The notes under the pieces were generated by a model. That model ran no database searches. It was not told the origin of the DNA and worked only from the letters and a program-made list of their open reading frames with translations. This document shows, in pieces, positions 5,835 to 8,409 of a stretch of DNA of 8,409 nucleotides (positions within the stretch are counted from its first letter, which is position 1; every line of letters starts with the position of its first letter). The stretch is from Rhodobiaceae bacterium UBA7378. GTDB lineage: Bacteria > Pseudomonadota > Alphaproteobacteria > RS24. A program made the position numbers and the translations under genes. The stretch spans positions 1-8,409 of the forward strand of contig DKNW01000015.1 in assembly GCA_002469805.1 (NCBI GenBank). Reading direction: 5' to 3'.

Positions 5835-6707
5835 TCACACGGATTGCGCGATCCGCATCAGATGATAGGTAATCAGCGCAGCGGTAAAATCGGAAACCGG
5901 TTGTCCTGAAATAGGCGCGAGTTCAACCACATCGATACCGACAACGCGGCGCCCCTGCGCAGCGCTTTCAACCAAGTCTAGCGCCTGATAAAAGCCCAAC
6001 CCGCCCGGTACTGGCGTCCCTGTCGCGGGCAGAACTGACGGGTCGAGACCATCCAGGTCGAAACTTATGTAGACATTTTGCGGAAAATCATCCGGCAGCA
6101 CGATGGCACGCGTCGCGTCGCGTATTAACTGGCGGGCATCATAATTAATCACCCCATGGGCCTTGCGCGCGGTGTCTTCTTCACGAGATAGCGCCCGCAC
6201 GCCTAACGACACCATCGGCAAACCTTCACCCGCCAGCATATGCATAACACTGGCATGGGAATGTTTATGCCCCTGATAGGCGTTTCTGAAATCGGCATGC
6301 GCGTCAACATGAATAAGCCCAACCGGTCCCAGCGTGTCGACAACTCCCATAACCGCACCGAAACTGATGCTATGTTCCCCACCTAGCGTGACAGGAATAT
6401 GGCCACGCGTCGCAACCGCGCCCGTCACATCGCGCAAGCTAGCTATCACATCTTCAATCTGCCGGTCACAATCCATGGCGGGATGCGTGAAGATGCCCGC
6501 GCGACATGGCTCTGTATCATAGACAAGGCGTTCAAGCTGATGGCTGGCTGCAACAATGGCGGACGGGCCATGCGCGGCCCCTGTGCCATAAGAAACCGTC
6601 GCTTCCAGCCCGCATGGGACCACTTCAAAGCGGGCAGAGGCTTGCTCGTTCTCCTTGCGGTCAAGCTCGGCACCTAGAAATTGGTCGTCAACATTACGCT
6701 CGTTCAT
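5835..6707 (-). CDS. speB: agmatinase (SpeB, arginase/ureohydrolase family)
   Basis: A 290-residue cytosolic ureohydrolase that should hydrolyse agmatine to putrescine and urea using two Mn(II). The metal ligands are all visible: H112 in GGEHS, D135, H137 and D139 in HVDAHADF, and D217 and D219 in SFDLDGLDPS. The run YQGHKHSHASVMHML after the DAHAD motif resembles the agmatinases common in archaea rather than the E. coli HGTPF type. TATGTPVPGG-like loop (228-236, ATGTPVPGG) is also conserved. The ATG overlaps the nspC stop by four bases (ATGA), and a strong AGGGAAGG ribosome site lies five bases upstream inside nspC, so translation is coupled. The neighbours, which use putrescine to make carboxyspermidine, support agmatinase over arginase or another guanidino hydrolase, though substrate is not proven. 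Confidence 0.88.
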   Translation of the reverse strand: MNERNVDDQFLGAELDRKENEQASARFEVVPCGLEATVSYGTGAAHGPSAIVAASHQLERLVYDTEPCRAGIFTHPAMDCDRQIEDVIASLRDVTGAVATRGHIPVTLGGEHSISFGAVMGVVDTLGPVGLIHVDAHADFRNAYQGHKHSHASVMHMLAGEGLPMVSLGVRALSREEDTARKAHGVINYDARQLIRDATRAIVLPDDFPQNVYISFDLDGLDPSVLPATGTPVPGGLGFYQALDLVESAAQGRRVVGIDVVELAPISGQPVSDFTAALITYHLMRIAQSV

Positions 6708-7864
6708 GACAGCCTTCCCTCAAAATCCGAATAGTCAAAACGGCGAACCATACGCAGTTCATCCGTATCGCTGTTCCACACGGCAAGCGATGGCAGGGCC
6801 ACGCCATTAAAGGTTGTGGTTTTGACCATTGAATAATGCGCCTGATCGAGAAAGGCCAGCCTGTCGCCCGCCCGCGGCACATCGCGAAACCCGTACGTGC
6901 CGATCACATCACCTGCCAGACAGCTGGGGCCGGCCAAACGCACCTGATGGCCGTCTGCCGGCTCCCCGCGCAATGCCGGACGATAGGGCGCTTCAAGAAC
7001 ATCGGGCATATGACAGGTGGCCGAGACATCAAGCACCGCCACCGCGCCGTCATTGGTCATCACATCCAGAACTTCGCCCACCAAAATGCCAGCATCAAAC
7101 GCAACCGCAGTGCCCAGCTCCATATATATTCTAACCCCGTAGCTTTGCGCCAAGTCACCAAGCAGCGCAACCAGCTCGTCGCGCTGATAATCGTCGCGCG
7201 TCACCAAATGCCCGCCACCAAGATTGAGCCAGTTTAATCGCGGCGCGACCTTATCCAGTAACGGGCGCAGGGCATCAATGGTGCGTGCCAGCGGCGGAAA
7301 ATCCTGCTCGCACAATGTGTGGATGTGCAGGCCGCTTACTGTGTCGGGCACACTATCGCCAAGTTGGTCGAGTGGCGTGCCCAAACGCGAACCCGGCGCG
7401 CACGGATCGTATTTTGTAATCTGGCCTTCCGAATGCATCGGGTTCACCCGCAAGCCAAGCTCTGCATTCCCAGCGCGTATCTGATCAGCGAACCGGTCGA
7501 TCTGATGCGGTGTATTGACAATCACATGGTCGGATAATGCGGCAATTTCGGCAATTTCTTCCGGCTTAAAGGCCGGCGCATAGGTGCTGACATGACCGCC
7601 AAACCGACGCCGTGCAAGCTGGGCCTCCCATAGGCCAGACGCGCAGCTGCCACTCAGATGCTCGGTAATAATCGGTGCGAGCGACCACATTGAAAAGGCC
7701 TTCAGCGCCAGCAAAATATCCGCATCTGCAGCAGTGCCTAGTGTTTTCAATATGGCGAGATTATGCGCCAACGCCACTTCATCGACAACAAAACAAGGGC
7801 TCGGCACGCGCGCCAAATCGAAATCGGCAAAACGGCCAGCACCACGCGACTGGGTTGGCATCAT
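6704..7864 (-). CDS. nspC: carboxynorspermidine / carboxyspermidine decarboxylase NspC
   Basis: A 386-residue PLP-dependent decarboxylase of the alanine-racemase fold that converts carboxyspermidine to spermidine (or carboxynorspermidine to norspermidine). It begins with PSPCFVVDEVALAHNL, carries the PLP lysine K55 in LLALKAFS, then GLHIHTLCEQ (178-187), GGGH (216-219), CHMPDVLEAPYRP (284-296) and GPSCLAGD (312-319) with the likely active-site C315. Length fits the family. Where most members read EPGEA, this protein has ELGTA (249-253), changing two residues of a cofactor-binding loop. It starts two bases after the stop of the carboxynorspermidine synthase gene and overlaps the agmatinase start, giving a tight three-gene unit. 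A second ATG at 7861 is an alternative start. Confidence 0.92.
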   Translation of the reverse strand: MMPTQSRGAGRFADFDLARVPSPCFVVDEVALAHNLAILKTLGTAADADILLALKAFSMWSLAPIITEHLSGSCASGLWEAQLARRRFGGHVSTYAPAFKPEEIAEIAALSDHVIVNTPHQIDRFADQIRAGNAELGLRVNPMHSEGQITKYDPCAPGSRLGTPLDQLGDSVPDTVSGLHIHTLCEQDFPPLARTIDALRPLLDKVAPRLNWLNLGGGHLVTRDDYQRDELVALLGDLAQSYGVRIYMELGTAVAFDAGILVGEVLDVMTNDGAVAVLDVSATCHMPDVLEAPYRPALRGEPADGHQVRLAGPSCLAGDVIGTYGFRDVPRAGDRLAFLDQAHYSMVKTTTFNGVALPSLAVWNSDTDELRMVRRFDYSDFEGRLS

Positions 7865-7866
7865 GG

Positions 7867-8409
7867 CTAAAAATCCAACGGTGCAGGGAGTTCCTGCACC
7901 TGCCAGGGAAGCCCGTGCTGATTCAGCAAATCCATAAACGGATCAGGGTCCAGCTGCTCCAGATTGAAGACGCCGGGTTTGGCCCAAACGCCATCAAGCA
8001 TTAGCTTTGCGCCGATCATTGCCGGTACGCCGGTCGTGTAGCTGACGGCCTGACTACCCACTTCGGCAAAGCAATCTTCGTGATCGCATATATTGTAAAC
8101 ATAGACGCTGCGCGGCTGGCCCTCGTGCTCGCCGGAAACGATATTTCCGATGCAGGTCTTGCCGGTGGTCGTCTTGCCGAGGTCACCCGGATCGGGCAGA
8201 ACAGTCTTCAAAAACTGCAACGGAATAATTTCACGCCCCTCGTACATAACCGGCGTAATCGCGGTCATGCCTACATTTTGCAGTACCTCCAAATGCGTCA
8301 AATACGCATCGCTAAAGGTCATCCAGAACCGCGCGCGCTGCAACGCCGGAAAATGTTTGGTGAGCGATTCCAGTTCCTCGTGATACATCAGATACATATT
8401 GCGCGCGCC
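7867..8409 (-). CDS. carboxynorspermidine synthase (saccharopine dehydrogenase family), C-terminal part
   Basis: The last 180 codons of a gene whose start lies beyond the right edge; the frame is open from 8409 (GARN precedes the internal Met at 8397), so that Met is not the start. The family runs to roughly 400 residues, so more than half is missing, including the N-terminal NAD(P)H-binding domain. The visible part contains MYLMYHEELESL, RFWMTFSDAYLTHL, IPLQFLKTVLPDP, VYVYNICDHEDC, SQAVSYTTGVPA and KPGVFNLEQLDPDPFMDLL, all typical of carboxynorspermidine/carboxyspermidine dehydrogenases. The enzyme condenses aspartate semialdehyde with a diamine (putrescine or diaminopropane) and reduces the imine. 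The following nspC starts two bases after the stop, placing consecutive pathway steps in one transcript. Confidence 0.9.
   Translation of the reverse strand, partial: GARNMYLMYHEELESLTKHFPALQRARFWMTFSDAYLTHLEVLQNVGMTAITPVMYEGREIIPLQFLKTVLPDPGDLGKTTTGKTCIGNIVSGEHEGQPRSVYVYNICDHEDCFAEVGSQAVSYTTGVPAMIGAKLMLDGVWAKPGVFNLEQLDPDPFMDLLNQHGLPWQVQELPAPLDF

Noticed and set aside
5737..5865. Short plus-strand frame starting ATG TTG GAT after znuB
   Set aside because: About 42 residues with no ribosome site, running through both hairpins and into the agmatinase gene on the other strand; the structured-RNA reading explains the sequence better.
6836..7237. Plus-strand open frame antisense to nspC
   Set aside because: Arg/His/Pro-rich translation with no domain, fully opposite a well-supported gene.

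Overview
The window looks like chromosome from a marine alphaproteobacterium. It is gene-dense with roughly balanced GC, carries a proteorhodopsin, and pairs a periplasmic quinoprotein dehydrogenase with polyamine synthesis through carboxyspermidine. A SAR116/Puniceispirillum-like or other marine Rhodospirillales-related organism would fit, but that is inference from gene content and cannot be confirmed here. I see no insertion sequence, phage gene, tRNA, rRNA or CRISPR array.

Layout, left to right. (1) Positions 1-474, minus: the N-terminal 158 codons of a membrane-anchored PQQ-dependent alcohol dehydrogenase, cut by the window edge. (2) 475-671: a divergent intergenic region with a candidate minus-strand promoter and an 18-bp direct repeat. 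(3) 672-2688, plus: a flavin monooxygenase of the Baeyer-Villiger type, then a periplasmic PCuA(C)-type copper chaperone with the exact H-X10-M-X21-H-X-M copper motif. (4) 2689-2836: an AT-rich leader, then proteorhodopsin (2837-3595) with the D/T/E proton-pump residues and Gln at the spectral-tuning site (blue type), closed by a strong terminator at 3618-3649. (5) 3690-5693, plus: an NTF2/SnoaL-like protein, then znuC and znuB of a zinc ABC importer; znuA is not in the window. (6) 5694-5834: an intergenic stretch between convergent genes, holding two adjacent hairpins that resemble a small regulatory RNA with a pyrimidine-rich loop and its terminator. (7) 5835-8409, minus, transcribed right to left: carboxynorspermidine synthase (5' end outside the window), carboxynorspermidine decarboxylase nspC, and an agmatinase, tightly coupled.

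How they work together. The minus-strand cluster would make putrescine from agmatine and convert it to carboxyspermidine and then spermidine, avoiding S-adenosylmethionine decarboxylase. Proteorhodopsin forms its own transcription unit and would add a light-driven proton gradient; no retinal synthesis genes are present here. The quinoprotein dehydrogenase and the monooxygenase could act in sequence on an alcohol and the ketone made from it, but their substrates cannot be read from sequence. The copper chaperone suggests delivery of copper to a periplasmic or respiratory enzyme.

Most of the window is ordinary, well-known families. The least explained items are the hairpin pair at 5743-5791, the 18-bp repeat at 591-626, the ELGTA substitution in NspC, and the Glu at the Q-loop of ZnuC.
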